64,000 bases of DNA, from assembly GCA_000231825.2 (NCBI GenBank), contig JH720300.1:13343-77342 (forward strand), given 5' to 3'. Under the pieces are notes generated by a model that saw only the letters and a list, made by a program, of their open reading frames with translations, was not told the DNA's origin and made no database searches. Source of the stretch: Tetrahymena elliotti 4EA. Taxonomy: Eukaryota; Ciliophora; Oligohymenophorea; Hymenostomatida; Tetrahymenidae. Shown one piece after another: positions 62,504 to 64,000 of the stretch; position 1 is the first letter of the stretch, and each line of letters opens with the position of its first letter. Both the position numbers and the translations under genes were made by a program.

Positions 62504-64000
62504 ATGAATTAAATTAATGATGATTCAAATGCAGTAAATTGCTATCATTAGTGTCCTCAACATTAGGGGTTTTATCTATAGCTTTATATTTACCAGCTGA
62601 ACGAAGAAAGATTTAATTAAATTCCTAATAGCGTAACTAAGATATATATGATAAGAGTTTTGGAGAATATAAGAGAATTTCTTACAAAGAAGATATAAAA
62701 GAAATTATTTTAGACACAGAAAAAAGCTTAGAAAACAAAAACCTAGACCTTAAGGAAATTTTTAAAAAGAACCTGAGAAATTCAGAAAAGAACAAGAAGA
62801 CTCTTTTGGGATTAATAGGAGAATTAGATCTAAATAGTATGCAAATAAGTAAAAGTTCAATTTTTAGTGAATTTATTAGATTTACAAATTGAAAGAGAAA
62901 ATAATTTACAAAATTACACAACGAAAAAAATTTTAAGAGATCAAGAAAATAAAACTCTTAATATCCCAAATTAAATAGATTAAATTAATGATTAAGCCAA
63001 TTTATTGGAGGATTAAAATACAAATGATAAAATTCAACCAAAAAATAATAACAATTTGAATAGAAAATTTCTTGAAGGAATAACTAAATTTGTCAGAAAA
63101 CACAAAAACATTATTACTGTATTTGGCATTTTACTTGTTATATTTAAAATCTTTAGCATTAAATTTTACAGGTGAAGATTTCGTTAATATTTGTTAAAGT
63201 TCTCATACTATAGGTGAGAGAGGGGCAATTATCTTGCCAAAAGTTTAGGAACGCTTTAAAACTTAATGTCTTTAAGTCTCATTATGAACTGTAAATAAAA
63301 AAATTTTAGTGAAGTAGGTCTCTATTTTATTGGAAAATCTCTTGAAAAACTTTAAAATTTGAGTAAATTTTATTTAAAAATCAATCGAAATTAGAAAGCA
63401 AGAGTCATCAATAAGATTTTATAGGTTATTTTGGCCAATCTTTAGGCAAAATTAATAGCTTATCTGTTTTAAATTTAAATGTTAAAAGTTGCAGGGAAAA
63501 TAATAATTTCTACAATTAATTGTTTTAATTCTGTTGAAATAAAAAAAAAATAAATGCTTTAAATTTAAATTTTGATGATATTGATAAAAATAAAACTAAT
63601 AAGGAAATTAGAGCTATTTTATATCTATCTTAAAGAACTCGTTTTTTATGAAATTCTTGATTTAAGTGAGAAGGCTTATGAAGATTAAGAGACTTCTTTC
63701 TTTTTTAAAAAATTTGAATTTGAAAAATTAAAATCTTTAAATTTAAATATTACAAAAATTAATTCACAAAATTACCTTCTAATGAATTATTAACTTTTTA
63801 AGAATCTAAAAAATTTAAGTTATTTAAAATGAACTCTCATATTAAAATAATCTGAACTGAATGAATTTAGATACATATAAGATTGGATAGAAAATTTATC
63901 TAGTTTGAATATATTGAAGTTGAATATTTAATTTGAGTATTTTTCTATTGAGTAATCCTATTATTTATCAACTGGAATTTAAAAAACTTTAAAATTTAGT
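62504..64000 (+). pseudogene. Broken leucine-rich-repeat protein gene, runs off the window
   Basis: It begins MNQINDDSNAVNCYHQCPQH, a His/Cys start like ciliate B-box-type fingers. Coding text then continues in shifted frames: a change near 62650 within an AT repeat, another near 62850-62870, a hydrophobic segment 'NIITVFGILLVIFKIFSI' near 63110, then LRR-like text. That LRR text includes 'IGERGAIIL', 'AKSLGTLQNLMSLSLIMN', 'YFIGKSLEKLQNLSKFYLKI', 'GYFGQSLGKINSLSVLNLN', 'ALNLNFDDIDKN' and 'FEKLKSLNLNITKI'. At least four further frame changes and an in-frame TGA near 63830 interrupt it. The two early breaks could be read as 19-31 bp introns, but that size is out of line with most introns here. 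Decay is the better reading. The 3' end lies beyond the window. Confidence 0.65.

Noticed and set aside
62635..62870. Two very short introns (about 19-31 bp) to rescue the last gene
   Set aside because: They would be far smaller than most introns here, and several later breaks in the same gene cannot be explained by introns.
62682..62921. Minus-strand 79-aa hydrophobic ORF
   Set aside because: Antisense of Lys/Glu-rich coding text of the broken LRR gene.
1..64000. Telomere repeats, chromosome-breakage sites, CRISPR arrays, bacterial-style operons or rRNA genes
   Set aside because: I noticed none on reading the window; the sequence is ordinary ciliate nuclear DNA.

Overview
The window is nuclear DNA from a ciliate of the Tetrahymena type. 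It is very AT-rich. The long, clearly coding stretches read through only when TAA and TAG are taken as glutamine and TGA is the sole stop. SEC24 alone runs 934 codons in one exon on that code. Introns are mostly 50-100 bp, AT-rich, GT...AG. Standard-code ORF calls therefore break every real gene into fragments, and the models here were built by hand with TAA/TAG = Gln. I could not place the species further, and nothing shows telomeres or a chromosome end.

Layout. 0.1-3.2 kb (minus): a possible ORF remnant, then a coiled-coil protein with a short Cys-rich N-terminus and a SPRY-like C-terminus. 4.3-7.2 kb (plus): a pseudokinase with a long Asn/Gln-rich tail. 7.2-10.5 kb: mostly non-coding, with faint old repeats and one small ORF. 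10.5-18.6 kb: a family of small secreted Cys-containing proteins. Two intact copies lie in a ~3.2 kb tandem segmental duplication, and a decayed third copy lies upstream. 18.6-20.8 kb: non-coding, with diverged repeats and a 131-bp hairpin element with perfect 17-bp terminal inverted repeats. 20.8-24.4 kb: an eight-exon ankyrin-bromodomain protein with a huge Glu/Gln-rich N-terminus. 25.0-27.6 kb: a small Lys-rich protein and a small four-pass membrane protein. 28.3-31.1 kb (minus): SEC24 of the COPII coat. 31.6 kb (minus): an intron-containing tRNA-Tyr(GTA).

32.6-55.9 kb is dominated by three head-to-tail paralogs of a giant cell-surface protein. Each has a signal peptide, a Cys-rich start, a beta-propeller-like region, beta-helix repeats, a second Cys-rich module and a multipass membrane domain. 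The first two are intact (2963 and 2956 aa) with three introns at matching places. The third has lost the propeller region and carries many single-base frame breaks.

56.6-61.5 kb: a small four-exon coiled-coil gene (minus), a four-pass membrane protein (plus), a degenerate ~150-bp tandem repeat array, and a CFAP36-like ciliary protein with BARTL domain and three ubiquitin-interacting-like motifs. 62.5 kb to the window end: a broken leucine-rich-repeat gene.

The genes do not form an operon or an obvious shared pathway. The window mixes housekeeping genes (SEC24, tRNA-Tyr, a CFAP36-like gene, a bromodomain protein) with ciliate-expanded, locally duplicating families in which intact and dying copies sit side by side. 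Two gene-by-gene duplication zones (secreted proteins and giant membrane proteins) are the most distinctive feature.
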